The position numbers and the translations under genes were made by a program. DNA of 52,786 nt from contig JAFMHL010000029.1 in assembly GCA_017854535.1 (NCBI GenBank), positions 1-52,786 of the forward strand, written 5' to 3'. This DNA is from Nitratireductor sp. (GTDB lineage: Bacteria; Pseudomonadota; Alphaproteobacteria; Rhizobiales; Rhizobiaceae). The notes under the pieces were generated by a model that was not told the origin of the DNA, made no database searches, and saw only the letters and a program-made list of their open reading frames with translations. Shown here one piece after another: positions 8,554 through 17,125 of this stretch. Position 1 is the first letter of the stretch, and every line of letters starts with the position of its first letter.

Positions 8554-8967
8554 TCAAAGAAGAACCGCAAACCATGCGATGATTGCTTCGACGGCCTTTT
8601 TAGCAGCAATGCCTATTGCAGTATCAGCAAATTTCTTTGAAAGATATTTAAGCGGGCGAAGAATTCCACTGTCAATTTGATCTTTGGAAGGAGTACCCTC
8701 TTTCAATGCATCAAGAGTTCCTTTTGCAGTGTATAATACGGCATTTCGCTCATCCGGCTCAGTCGCTGCAAAGCCATTGTCTTGCTCGATGGTCTTGATT
8801 GCTTCTTCGGTTGCTTCAACTGCTTGAATATATTTTTCGTCGCCTCGGTCAATTGAAAGAGGCTGCCAAACATTTTCAAAATGCAATTCTTCAGGCCCAT
8901 TTTGTTTCCCGCTGTCGATATGTGGCGTGTCCCAAAGCGAATTCTTCATCGCAGTAAATAGCCACAC
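8554..8967 (-). CDS. Hypothetical protein with a hydrophobic C-terminus
   Basis: 137 residues; a second start at ATG 8949 is possible. The middle is acidic and probably helical (DEKYIQAVEATEEAIKTIE, then FAATEPDERNAVL). The end (IAAKKAVEAIIAWFAVLL) is amphipathic or hydrophobic and might touch a membrane. I recognise no named domain, though similar proteins of unknown function exist in Rhizobiales as far as I recall. It sits between the 101-residue orphan gene (33 bases upstream) and the SDR gene (17 bases downstream), all on one strand. No function is proposed. Confidence 0.6.
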   Translation of the reverse strand: MWLFTAMKNSLWDTPHIDSGKQNGPEELHFENVWQPLSIDRGDEKYIQAVEATEEAIKTIEQDNGFAATEPDERNAVLYTAKGTLDALKEGTPSKDQIDSGILRPLKYLSKKFADTAIGIAAKKAVEAIIAWFAVLL

Positions 8968-9000
8968 ATCCGCATACTTATCGTCTACAGCCGTTCTGAC

Positions 9001-9306
9001 TTAAGAAAATTGCTTCGCAAACTCTCCGCCAATAGACAGACTTCTGTTCTTTGCTTGATTGTAAACGTAAATTTCGGGTGCAAACTTGTTTGATATTAAT
9101 CCAAAAATTTCTTTATCGACAAACCAATCAAATATTGCTTTTAGGAATTCATCATTTTGACCATCATATAAATTTGCAAAATGGTCATTCGCTTTATTTC
9201 TAAACTCTTTAAAATTCAGGCCCTTTCCATCTACAAACCAATTATGACATGATCTCTTAAATGCAAATAAATGGATATCGAAGGCTGTAACATCTGTGCT
9301 GGTCAT
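9001..9306 (-). CDS. Hypothetical protein, AT-rich orphan gene
   Basis: 101 residues rich in Phe, Asn and Lys (for example FKEFRNKANDHFANLYDG), with no signal peptide or membrane segment. I recognise no family. Codon use is visibly richer in A and T than in neighbouring genes, a possible sign of recent acquisition. The start at 9306 is preceded by a run of seven G in GGGGGGGTGAG, a strong ribosome binding site. It begins 17 bases after the ettA stop, so it may be transcribed with ettA. Confidence 0.55.
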   Translation of the reverse strand: MTSTDVTAFDIHLFAFKRSCHNWFVDGKGLNFKEFRNKANDHFANLYDGQNDEFLKAIFDWFVDKEIFGLISNKFAPEIYVYNQAKNRSLSIGGEFAKQFS

Positions 9307-9323
9307 CCAAACTCACCCCCCCA

Positions 9324-10973
9324 CTACCTCGTAAGCCTCTTATACGTGACCCGTTTCGGGTTCACGCTTTCAGGGCCAAGGCGGCGGATTTTGTCTTGCT
9401 CATATTCGTCAAAATTGCCTTCAAACCATTCCACATGGCTATCGCCTTCAAAGGCTAGAATATGGGTTGCCAGACGATCGAGGAACATACGATCGTGGGA
9501 AATGACAACCGCGCAACCAGCAAAGTTCTCAAGCGCTTCTTCGAGCGCCGCAAGGGTTTCCGTATCCAAATCGTTTGTTGGCTCATCGAGAAGCAGAACA
9601 TTTCCGCCCTCTTTCAAGAGCTTGGCCATGTGAACGCGATTGCGCTGTCCGCCGGAAAGCGTGCCTACTTTTTGTTGCTGATCGCCACCTTTGAAGTTGA
9701 ACGATGAACAATAGGCGCGAGAATTCATCTCATGCTTGCCAAGCTTGATGATGTCATTGCCACCGGAAATCTCTTCCCAGACAGTCTTGTCACCTGCGAG
9801 CGCATCACGGCTTTGATCAACGTAAGATAAGTCAACTGTTTCGCCGATTGTAACTTTGCCGCTATCAGGTTGTTCTTGCCCAGTAATCATCCGAAACAAA
9901 GTGGTTTTACCCGCCCCGTTGGGACCGATCACACCGACGATACCGCCCGGAGGCAATTTGAATTCCAGATTATCTATCAGCAGTTTTTCACCATATGATT
10001 TTGAAATACCTTCCGCATCAATGACAACATTACCCAAACGCTCACCAACCGGAATAACGATCTGCGCATCGCCGGGTCTGCGGTCATTGGCTGATTTAAC
10101 CAATTCATCATAGGCCTTGATACGCGCTTTTGATTTTGTCTGACGCGCTTTGGGGGAGGCGGCCATCCATTCGCTTTCGCGGGAAATCGATTTTTGCTTG
10201 GCAGCCTCTTCGCGGCCTTCCTGGGCCATGCGTTTTGCTTTGGCATCAAGATAGGCCGTGTAATTGCCCTCATAAGGAATGCCGCGACCACGGTCGAGCT
10301 CCAAAATCCAGCCAGTCACATTATCCAGGAAATAACGGTCGTGGGTAATCATCACCACAGACCCTTCATACTCCCGCAAATGCTTTTCAAGCCATGCAAT
10401 GGTTTCCGCATCCAAATGGTTGGTCGGCTCATCAAGCAATAGTAGATCAGGTTTAGAAAGCAGCAATTTGCAAAGCGCCACACGGCGAATTTCACCGCCG
10501 GACAATTTCTCAACGGTTGAATCGCCCGGAGGACAACGCAAGGCATCCATCGCCATTTCAACCTGGCTATCTAGATCCCACAAATTCTGGCTATCAATCT
10601 CATCCTGAAGCTTGGCGCCTTCTTCAGCCGTTTCGTCTGAATAATTCATCATCAATTCGTTGTAACGGTCGAGAATGGCTTTCTTTACCGCAACGCCTTC
10701 CATGACGTTTTCAACGACGGTCTTGGACGTGTCCAATTTTGGCTCTTGTGGAAGATATCCGCAAGTTGCGCCTTCAGCCAACCAAGCCTCTCCGGTAAAC
10801 TCTTTATCAAGGCCAGCCATGACGCGCAGCACTGTCGATTTACCCGCACCATTGGGACCCAAAACACCGATCTTCGCATCTGGGTAAAAAGACAGATGAA
10901 CATTATCGAGAACTTTTTTCGCGCCATAAGCCTTAGAAAGGCCCTGCATGTGATAAATAAACTGACGTGCCAT
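9324..10973 (-). CDS. ettA: Energy-dependent translational throttle protein EttA (ABC-F)
   Basis: 549 residues from ATG 10973 ([17 protein letters not shown]), the usual EttA length and N-terminus; an upstream ATG at 11105 would add 44 unrelated residues. Two ABC cassettes carry Walker [10 protein letters not shown] and GPNGAGKTT, signatures KLSGGEIRR and TLSGGQRNR, and Walker B regions [12 protein letters not shown] and [12 protein letters not shown]. There are no membrane segments. The linker and the C-terminal [10 protein letters not shown] match EttA rather than Uup or YheS. EttA binds the ribosomal E site and gates the first elongation steps according to ATP/ADP ratio. It diverges from the hydrolase gene at 11087, leaving about 113 bases for both promoters. 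Confidence 0.95.
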   Translation of the reverse strand: MARQFIYHMQGLSKAYGAKKVLDNVHLSFYPDAKIGVLGPNGAGKSTVLRVMAGLDKEFTGEAWLAEGATCGYLPQEPKLDTSKTVVENVMEGVAVKKAILDRYNELMMNYSDETAEEGAKLQDEIDSQNLWDLDSQVEMAMDALRCPPGDSTVEKLSGGEIRRVALCKLLLSKPDLLLLDEPTNHLDAETIAWLEKHLREYEGSVVMITHDRYFLDNVTGWILELDRGRGIPYEGNYTAYLDAKAKRMAQEGREEAAKQKSISRESEWMAASPKARQTKSKARIKAYDELVKSANDRRPGDAQIVIPVGERLGNVVIDAEGISKSYGEKLLIDNLEFKLPPGGIVGVIGPNGAGKTTLFRMITGQEQPDSGKVTIGETVDLSYVDQSRDALAGDKTVWEEISGGNDIIKLGKHEMNSRAYCSSFNFKGGDQQQKVGTLSGGQRNRVHMAKLLKEGGNVLLLDEPTNDLDTETLAALEEALENFAGCAVVISHDRMFLDRLATHILAFEGDSHVEWFEGNFDEYEQDKIRRLGPESVNPKRVTYKRLTR

Positions 10974-11086
10974 TGAGCGTATAATCCATATAGTGTTTAG
11001 TTGATTTAGCGCCTGTGTAAGGGAATGTCTGGCTTGGGGCAATGCCCCCATGCATTCCAATGTCGTAAAAATGAAAGTCCGATCCC

Positions 11087-12028
11087 ATGAGCCACGCATC
11101 GTCATTTTCCACGCAACAAACTTGGAAAAGTTCCACAGGTTCGCTTCTTTGCGTCAGACACTTGCGGGCTTCGAGTAAGCCAAAAGCCTGCGTGATGATT
11201 TCTCATGGTATGGCGGAGCACAGCGCCCGTTACGAGCGTTTCGCAATTCAACTGGCAAACGCAGGATACCATGTGTATGCCCATGATCATCGCGGCCATG
11301 GATTTACCACAGCTCCGGACGCGCCGCTTGGCACTTTTTCGAATAAAGATGGTTTTGAAAAAGTCCTGCAAGACATGCTTTTCGTCAATGGCGAAATCAG
11401 AAAAGCGAGTCCCGACTTACCCGTGATTTATTTCGGCCATTCCATGGGCGCTATATTGGGAAGCAGTTATTGCATCCGGCATTCTGAAACGATTGACGCA
11501 GCGGCGCTCTGGAACTTCAACATTGATGGCGGGCCACTAGTGTCCGTCCTAAAAGGCCTCATCAAGATTGAACGCGCTCTAAAAGGATCGGATGTGCCAA
11601 GCTTGTTGGCAAACAAACTAACCTTCGAAGACTGGAACAAAAAATTCAAACCAAACCGCACTGACTTCGACTGGCTATCGCGCGATGAAGCCGAAGTGAA
11701 TAAATATGTCGCTGATCCTCTATGCGGATTCCCAGTTTCTGTTGGTATCTGGCTCAACGTTATCGAAGCTATTCAAGCTGGAAGCAAAGACGCAAACCTC
11801 GTTAAAATACGCAAAGATCTGCCGATGCATCTTGTTGGCGGCCAAGCTGACCCATCCAGCATGCATGCAAAGTCTTTATTGCGATTGGCATCCCGTATGA
11901 AAAAACTCGGCATGAGCGATGTGACTGTCAAAACTTTGCCAGACACACGCCACGAAACGCTCAACGAGTTAAACCGTGATGAAGAAACAGCAAATTTGAT
12001 CAAATGGCTGGATGGGCGTTGGGGGTAA
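11087..12028 (+). CDS. Alpha/beta hydrolase, monoacylglycerol lipase/lysophospholipase-like
   Basis: 313 residues. The serine hydrolase fold is shown by [10 protein letters not shown] near the oxyanion loop, the nucleophile elbow GHSMG, the acid site GGQADPSS and the catalytic His in DTRHETLNE. This arrangement matches the PldB/monoglyceride lipase group (serine aminopeptidase S33 domain). No signal peptide is visible, so it probably acts in the cytoplasm on monoacylglycerols or lysophospholipids. It is divergent from ettA and convergent with the TerC gene. The ribosome binding site is weak. The exact substrate cannot be told from sequence. Confidence 0.85.
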   Translation: MSHASSFSTQQTWKSSTGSLLCVRHLRASSKPKACVMISHGMAEHSARYERFAIQLANAGYHVYAHDHRGHGFTTAPDAPLGTFSNKDGFEKVLQDMLFVNGEIRKASPDLPVIYFGHSMGAILGSSYCIRHSETIDAAALWNFNIDGGPLVSVLKGLIKIERALKGSDVPSLLANKLTFEDWNKKFKPNRTDFDWLSRDEAEVNKYVADPLCGFPVSVGIWLNVIEAIQAGSKDANLVKIRKDLPMHLVGGQADPSSMHAKSLLRLASRMKKLGMSDVTVKTLPDTRHETLNELNRDEETANLIKWLDGRWG

Positions 12029-12098
12029 CAAGTCCAGACAAAAAACGAACGAAAAATTGCCGGATGAACCCTGGAAGTATTTCCCCAAACCTTTTTAC

Positions 12099-12917
12099 CT
12101 ATTCAATTACCTTTACAGCCGGATTATTGATCTCGTGGGCCCGCATGGCGCTCAACCGCTTTTGATATCGAGTCTGCACCACTTCAACAGCCACCATTAC
12201 GATGATGACAAAGTAGAAAGTGGATTTCGCCATTGGCTCCACTGCATATCCAGCCAGTTTGATATGCGCCAAATGACCGCCTTCTGACAGCAGAAGAATA
12301 CCTACGACCAGAAGCACGAAAAGGCCAAGCACTTCATATAATCGGTTTTTCTTCAAAAATTCCGCCACATGGTCTGCCAAAACAATCATCAATATTCCAG
12401 AAAGAATAATCGCCGTTGCCATCACCAGGAAAACGTCTGTTAGAGCAAGGGCCGATAAAATTGAATCGAAAGAGAAAACCACATTCATCAAGACAATCGC
12501 GGTCACCACTGCTCCAACAGATTTTGTTCCACCTGATCCACCCAGTTCGGTTTCTCCAAGATCATGGATCGCCAGCATGTGGGAGATTTCTTTAAGGGCA
12601 GTGTAGATAATAAAGATGCCGCCAAACAACACAATTAGCGCATGGCCGTTAAAATCACCCTCAAACAATCCAAAAAGTTCGACCTTAAAGAGACTGTCCT
12701 GAAAAAACTGAATGGCCTGCATCAAAACAAACAGCAACACGATGCGCAGCGCCACAGCAAGACCAATGCCCCATTGGCGAACCTTGCGTTGATGTTCTGC
12801 TGGAGCCCTTTTTGACTCAATCGAGATGTACAGAAGATTGTCAAATCCGAGCACCGCTTGAAGCGCCAATAGCATAAGAAGGGTGAATAAATTTTCTAAT
12901 GAAAAAAGTGCGTCCAT
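12099..12917 (-). CDS. TerC-family integral membrane protein
   Basis: 272 residues from ATG 12917, chosen for ACGGGGAAGATT directly upstream; an ATG at 12938 adds only seven residues. About seven membrane helices are visible. The conserved acidic motifs of the TerC family are present: LGFDNLLYI in the first half and FSFDSILSALAL in the second. TerC-like proteins are membrane proteins linked to metal (for example Mn) export or tellurium resistance. The second half resembles the first, as expected for the internally duplicated fold. There is no tellurite cluster nearby, so a metal-homeostasis role is more likely than resistance. Confidence 0.88.
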   Translation of the reverse strand: MDALFSLENLFTLLMLLALQAVLGFDNLLYISIESKRAPAEHQRKVRQWGIGLAVALRIVLLFVLMQAIQFFQDSLFKVELFGLFEGDFNGHALIVLFGGIFIIYTALKEISHMLAIHDLGETELGGSGGTKSVGAVVTAIVLMNVVFSFDSILSALALTDVFLVMATAIILSGILMIVLADHVAEFLKKNRLYEVLGLFVLLVVGILLLSEGGHLAHIKLAGYAVEPMAKSTFYFVIIVMVAVEVVQTRYQKRLSAMRAHEINNPAVKVIE

Positions 12918-13160
12918 AATCTTCCCCGTGAAAAACATAACCAGTTTTAGAATCAGTTGGCGAACCTAACGACTCGCCACAAAAATTGGAAGAGAAGCAG
13001 GATTTATTCCCAAAGGTAAGTACAAACCTTTTGTTTACCACGTCTCCCAAAACAGAGCATTTTACCAAAAATTTTATACAAATCTTCGCCGAGGTTAAGG
13101 GTTGCGTTCACTGTTTTGCGGTAAGTTGATCCAAATAAATCTCTTTGCAGGGGGCACAAG

Positions 13161-14072
13161 GTGAGTACAAAACTAGCCATCATGGCAGGTCTAGCTGTGA
13201 CGTTCGGAGCAACGTCCTATTTCGCGGGCAATCAATATCTGGATAGTCAGGCACAAGCACGCTTGAACCAAATCGAGAACGGCAACGCGCTTAACTCGGC
13301 CTCTCTAACACCTATTGTTGTGACAACAGCGCCGCTGAAATTCGGTGAACCAATTTCTGCGGAAACATTGAAAATCGTTCCTTGGCCAAAAGAAGCATTG
13401 CCTGAAGGCACCTACGCAACAATCGAGGCTGCCCTGGGCAATGGTGAGAGAAAAGCCATCAAGTCAATTGAGGCTAATGAACCATTGATGGCGTTGAAAC
13501 TGACAGGTGAAGACGGGCGCGCCGGATTGGCCGGGCTTATCGCTGACGGCATGCGCGCAGTTACTATCGGCGTTGATACGGTCAAAGGCGTTGGCGGATT
13601 TGTTCAGCCAGGCGACCGGGTCGACATCGTGTTCACACAGAGAGATCGCAAAAGCGGTGAGCAAACCGCAAACATCATTATGGAAAATGTCAAAGTTCTT
13701 TCCGTCGATCAGCAAGCCGATAGCCGCTCTGATGGAGCAAAAGTTGCCAAATCCGTAACTTTGGAAACCGATGCTACTGGAGCCCAACGCTTGGCTCTTT
13801 CGCGTGATGTTGGAAAACTGTCCTTGATCCTTCGCGGCGCGGGCGACACAGCGTCAAGCGGTATTTCGGCTCTTTCTTTGACGGGCGGATCTTCTGATGA
13901 AGGTGAAGGCTTCGAGGGCGAAGAGCAAGATGGTGATGACGGCTTCCTGTCTTTCCTAACGCCAAAAGAAGAGGTCGCCAAACGAACATCCATCAAAGTT
14001 GTTCGCGGCGAGGACGTCAAAGTTCAAACAGTGCCTATTCAGCAGCAGATCAAAGCGCAGCCAATTCAATAA
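13161..14072 (+). CDS. cpaB: Flp pilus assembly protein CpaB/RcpC
   Basis: 303 residues from GTG 13161, with GCAGGGGGCACAAG upstream. An N-terminal membrane anchor (about residues 5-25) is followed by an SAF domain (APLKFGEPISAETLK to PWPKEALPEGTY) and the CpaB/RcpC core ending in an acidic linker (DEGEGFEGEEQDGDDG). It is periplasmic and is thought to bind peptidoglycan and stabilise the secretin. It is the first gene of the pilus operon, with the secretin 27 bases later. The usual cpaA peptidase and pilin genes are not upstream. Confidence 0.92.
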   Translation: MSTKLAIMAGLAVTFGATSYFAGNQYLDSQAQARLNQIENGNALNSASLTPIVVTTAPLKFGEPISAETLKIVPWPKEALPEGTYATIEAALGNGERKAIKSIEANEPLMALKLTGEDGRAGLAGLIADGMRAVTIGVDTVKGVGGFVQPGDRVDIVFTQRDRKSGEQTANIIMENVKVLSVDQQADSRSDGAKVAKSVTLETDATGAQRLALSRDVGKLSLILRGAGDTASSGISALSLTGGSSDEGEGFEGEEQDGDDGFLSFLTPKEEVAKRTSIKVVRGEDVKVQTVPIQQQIKAQPIQ

Positions 14073-14099
14073 ATATCAGTTCCGTTTGGGGAAATCGAA

Positions 14100-15515
14100 A
14101 TGACACATAAAAACAATAATAAGAAACGTGCATTCCGCAGTTTGGCAACAAATTGGATAATGGCAGCAGTCGTGGGAGCAGGCTTAATCTTGTCACCGCT
14201 TCCATTCACATCCACTTCTGCGATGGCTGACAGCATTATCCAGATCGCGTCATCCACCAAGACCCGCTCAATTCGTATTCCTACCGCAAAGCCGACGACC
14301 TTTAGGACGGATGTTCCCTTCAGCGAGATCGTAGTTGGCGATCCTAATCTGGCTATTGTCACACCATTGACCGACCAGTCTTTCTATATTGTTGGATCAA
14401 GCAAAGGAACAACTGGCATTGCCTTGTTTAACCAAGATCGAGAATTGATCGGATCATTGGATGTAGAAATCGGCGCAGATACAGATAAACTGAACAAGTC
14501 CTTGAAAACTGCTTTGGGCGGATCCGAAGTAAAAGCTGAATCGCAAAATGGTAGTGTGGTCATTTCCGGCAAGGCAAAATCACCGCAAGCAGCAGCCAAA
14601 GCACGGAAAATCGTTGAGAGTTTTGATGCTGACGCAGTCGACTCCATGCTTGTTCAGTCTTCAACGCAAGTTCAGCTTGAAGTCCGCTTTATCGAGGCTC
14701 AGCGCAACAAAACAAAAGAATTGGGCATCGGCCTAAGCGGCGGCAAAGGCCGTGTTTCAGGCGCAACAACTGGCGGAGCCTTGTTAAGCGGAAGTTTGCC
14801 ATTCGGCCAGTTCATTGGAAATCTGATCTCCCATGGATTGGAAGTTGATGTGCTTATTCAAGCACTTGAAGCAAAAGGTGTTGCCCGTCGCTTGGCAGAA
14901 CCAACTCTGGTTGCCCTTTCTGGTGATACAGCAAGCTTCTTGGCAGGTGGTGAATTTCCAGTTCCAATCGCTTCGGGCGATGGTCAGGTAACGGTCGAAT
15001 TCAAGAAATTCGGCGTTGGCCTCGAATTCACACCGACAGTGCTGGACAATGGCTTGATCAATATGCGGATCGCGCCTGAAGTGAGCGCAATCGATAACAC
15101 CTCAGGCGTGAAATATAACGATGTGCTCATTCCCGGCCTTGTTGTCCGTCGCGCTCAAACGACCGTGGAATTGCGCGATGGCCAAAGTTTCGTAATGGCT
15201 GGCCTTTTGCAATCAACAGGCAATTATGACGTTCGTAAATTTCCGTGGTTGGGTGATCTCCCAATACTTGGACCCCTCTTCCGCTCCAGTTCTTACAAAA
15301 AACAGGAAACCGATCTCGTAATCATCGTCACTCCGCGTTTGGTAAAACCCTTGGCGCCTGGAACAAAAATTGCCTCGCCGCTAGACGCAACAACTGCGCC
15401 CAATGAAGTAGATCTGTTTTTAGACGGAAAAGCTGAAATCAGTCGGGCAAATATGCGTGTGGTCGCTGAAACAGAAAACGGCATTCTACCAGCCGGTCAC
15501 ATCCTTGATTTTTAA
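14100..15515 (+). CDS. cpaC: Flp pilus outer-membrane secretin CpaC/RcpA
   Basis: 471 residues with an N-terminal signal peptide (cleaved near TSAMA). Order: an N-terminal pilus-secretin domain (residues about 45-115, with VPFSEIVVGDPNLAIVTPL), a BON-like domain (about 120-180), then the type II/III secretin core with EARFIEAQRNK-type sequence, LAEPTLVALSG and GGEFPVP, ending in PWLGDLPILGPLFRS and TDLVIIVTPRLV. It forms the ring through which the Flp pilus exits. GGGGAAATCGAA precedes the ATG. It is followed by a small lipoprotein gene 22 bases on. Confidence 0.95.
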   Translation: MTHKNNNKKRAFRSLATNWIMAAVVGAGLILSPLPFTSTSAMADSIIQIASSTKTRSIRIPTAKPTTFRTDVPFSEIVVGDPNLAIVTPLTDQSFYIVGSSKGTTGIALFNQDRELIGSLDVEIGADTDKLNKSLKTALGGSEVKAESQNGSVVISGKAKSPQAAAKARKIVESFDADAVDSMLVQSSTQVQLEVRFIEAQRNKTKELGIGLSGGKGRVSGATTGGALLSGSLPFGQFIGNLISHGLEVDVLIQALEAKGVARRLAEPTLVALSGDTASFLAGGEFPVPIASGDGQVTVEFKKFGVGLEFTPTVLDNGLINMRIAPEVSAIDNTSGVKYNDVLIPGLVVRRAQTTVELRDGQSFVMAGLLQSTGNYDVRKFPWLGDLPILGPLFRSSSYKKQETDLVIIVTPRLVKPLAPGTKIASPLDATTAPNEVDLFLDGKAEISRANMRVVAETENGILPAGHILDF

Positions 15516-15537
15516 TCGCCAAAGAACGGAAAAGAAC

Positions 15538-15813
15538 ATGAAAAAACTCACAACACTTTCTTTGGTATTGGTGCTTAGTGGCTGTCAGGAAAACCTTGTC
15601 CGCAGCGACTTTATCTCACCTAATGTGGGCGATGCTGTAGCTGTAAACGCTTCAAATCAGACCATCGATCCATGGCCAAGCTATGTCTACGATACAGATA
15701 TCGAAACAAGCGCAGAGCGCCAAAAAGCAGTGATCAAGAAATACAATTCTGGTGCAAGCGAAGCGTCCAAAACTGGGGTTTCCCCTGCCACGGCGGCCCC
15801 GGCCGCACAATAA
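15538..15813 (+). CDS. Small pilus-locus lipoprotein in the usual cpaD position
   Basis: 91 residues from ATG 15538 (ACGGAAAAGAAC upstream). The signal ends in the lipobox LSGC. The mature part holds VGDAVAVNASNQTIDPWP and YVYDTDIETSAERQKAVIKKY, a pattern I recall from small proteins in other alphaproteobacterial tad loci, followed by an Ala/Pro-rich tail. It lies between the secretin gene and cpaE, where longer clusters carry the CpaD lipoprotein (about 200 residues). It may act as a reduced CpaD or secretin pilotin, but this is inferred from position and lipidation only. Confidence 0.8.
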   Translation: MKKLTTLSLVLVLSGCQENLVRSDFISPNVGDAVAVNASNQTIDPWPSYVYDTDIETSAERQKAVIKKYNSGASEASKTGVSPATAAPAAQ

Positions 15814-15882
15814 ATGTAAGCTACCAGTGAGCACTGGTTTTTCAATCACTTAAGACATCACAACTTTCATCTGGGAAAAACA

Positions 15883-17115
15883 ATGGCAAGCCCTGAAAAC
15901 AAAAGCAAAACCAAGTCTGTCTTTCTGATCTCAACAGATCAGGAATTCATTAATATGGCTAAGGGCGCCATTGCATCCAGCGATGAGCAAACCTTTCGGG
16001 TTATTGAAAAAGAAATCAGCGCGCTGGCAGGTGAAGTTCGTGAATATGATTGCGAAGCCTTAATTCTGGATATTGACGCGACCAATGTTTCAGATTTTGA
16101 ACAACTTCAGAAAATCAAGCGCATGGTTGGCACTCAAATGTCCATCATCGTGGTTTCGAGTAATTTCAGCCCAGCAGCTGCCCGGATACTGATCCAGTTA
16201 AAAGTTGCCGACTTTCTTGTGAAGCCGATGCAAACGTCGGAGTTCGTGCGCAGCATTAATAATGTTATGAAAACGACCGGATCGGACAGCCAGATCGATC
16301 CGCAGTTCCTATCCTTCATGCCAGCATCCGGCGGCGTTGGAACAACAACCTTGGCGCTGGAAGCAGCAGCAATCTTGAACCGTTACGGACGCAAATTTGG
16401 ACGTTCCACCTGTGTGGTTGATCTGAATTTCCAGCATGGTTCATGCGCAGAATATCTCGACATCGAGCCACGGTTTCATATTTCCGAGATCGAAAATGCG
16501 CCTGAGCGCCTCGATCGCCAATTGCTGGATGTGATGCTTTCAAAACATTCAAGCGGCCTATCTCTGATTGCCGCTCCAAACCAACCCTCAGAAATGCGCT
16601 CATTTAAACCAGCGCTTGTGGTTCGCCTGTTAGATCTGGTTTCTGCCTATTTTGACTATGTCATCATCGACGTACCAAGAATCTGGTTCCCTTGGACCGA
16701 AACAGTCTTGCTAGGATCAAACAGAGTATTCGTCGTAGCAGATATGACAGTTCCCTCGGTTCGCCATTCAAAGCGGATGATTGAGGCTATTACAGCCAAA
16801 GCGGGTCAACAACTGGACCCTAAGGTTATCGTAAATCGTATGGACAACCGGAAAAATGTTGCTGGCCTGAATGCCAGTGATGTGGAAGCAGCACTTGGTG
16901 CAACTTTGGTAGGCTCCATTCCAAACAATTATTCCCTGGTACGAAATGCGGTGGACCGCGGCGTGCAACTAAGCGAGTTGGAACCCGACAATAATGTAAC
17001 GCGGGCGCTTTCAACTATTCTTCATCTGGAAGAAATTGACGAAAACATCATTACCAAGCGTGAAAACGGCCTCTTGGCATTCGGCAAAAAACTTCTAACC
17101 AAAAAAGCAAGCTGA
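15883..17115 (+). CDS. cpaE: Pilus assembly ParA/MinD-like protein CpaE/TadZ
   Basis: 410 residues. The N-terminal 130 residues form a receiver-like domain (ILDIDATN near residue 61, FLVKP at 111-115). A MinD/ParA-like domain follows from about 143. Its P-loop reads SGGVGTTT at 149-156, where MinD-type proteins have KGGVGKT, so both lysines are missing; ATP hydrolysis may be lost. Conserved VVDLNFQHG and VIIDVPR follow. CpaE/TadZ localises the pilus machine, often at a pole. It precedes cpaF by 10 bases and GGGAAAAACA is its ribosome binding site. Confidence 0.92.
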   Translation: MASPENKSKTKSVFLISTDQEFINMAKGAIASSDEQTFRVIEKEISALAGEVREYDCEALILDIDATNVSDFEQLQKIKRMVGTQMSIIVVSSNFSPAAARILIQLKVADFLVKPMQTSEFVRSINNVMKTTGSDSQIDPQFLSFMPASGGVGTTTLALEAAAILNRYGRKFGRSTCVVDLNFQHGSCAEYLDIEPRFHISEIENAPERLDRQLLDVMLSKHSSGLSLIAAPNQPSEMRSFKPALVVRLLDLVSAYFDYVIIDVPRIWFPWTETVLLGSNRVFVVADMTVPSVRHSKRMIEAITAKAGQQLDPKVIVNRMDNRKNVAGLNASDVEAALGATLVGSIPNNYSLVRNAVDRGVQLSELEPDNNVTRALSTILHLEEIDENIITKRENGLLAFGKKLLTKKAS

Positions 17116-17125
17116 GGAAAACACC

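Noticed and set aside
12012-12287. 91-codon plus-strand frame after the hydrolase gene
   Set aside because: Most of it lies antisense to the well-supported TerC gene and the start lies within the hydrolase end; no domain is visible.
12958-12979. TGGCGA / TCGCCA inverted repeat upstream of the TerC gene
   Set aside because: Arms of six with a 10-base spacer are expected by chance at this scale; no further support.
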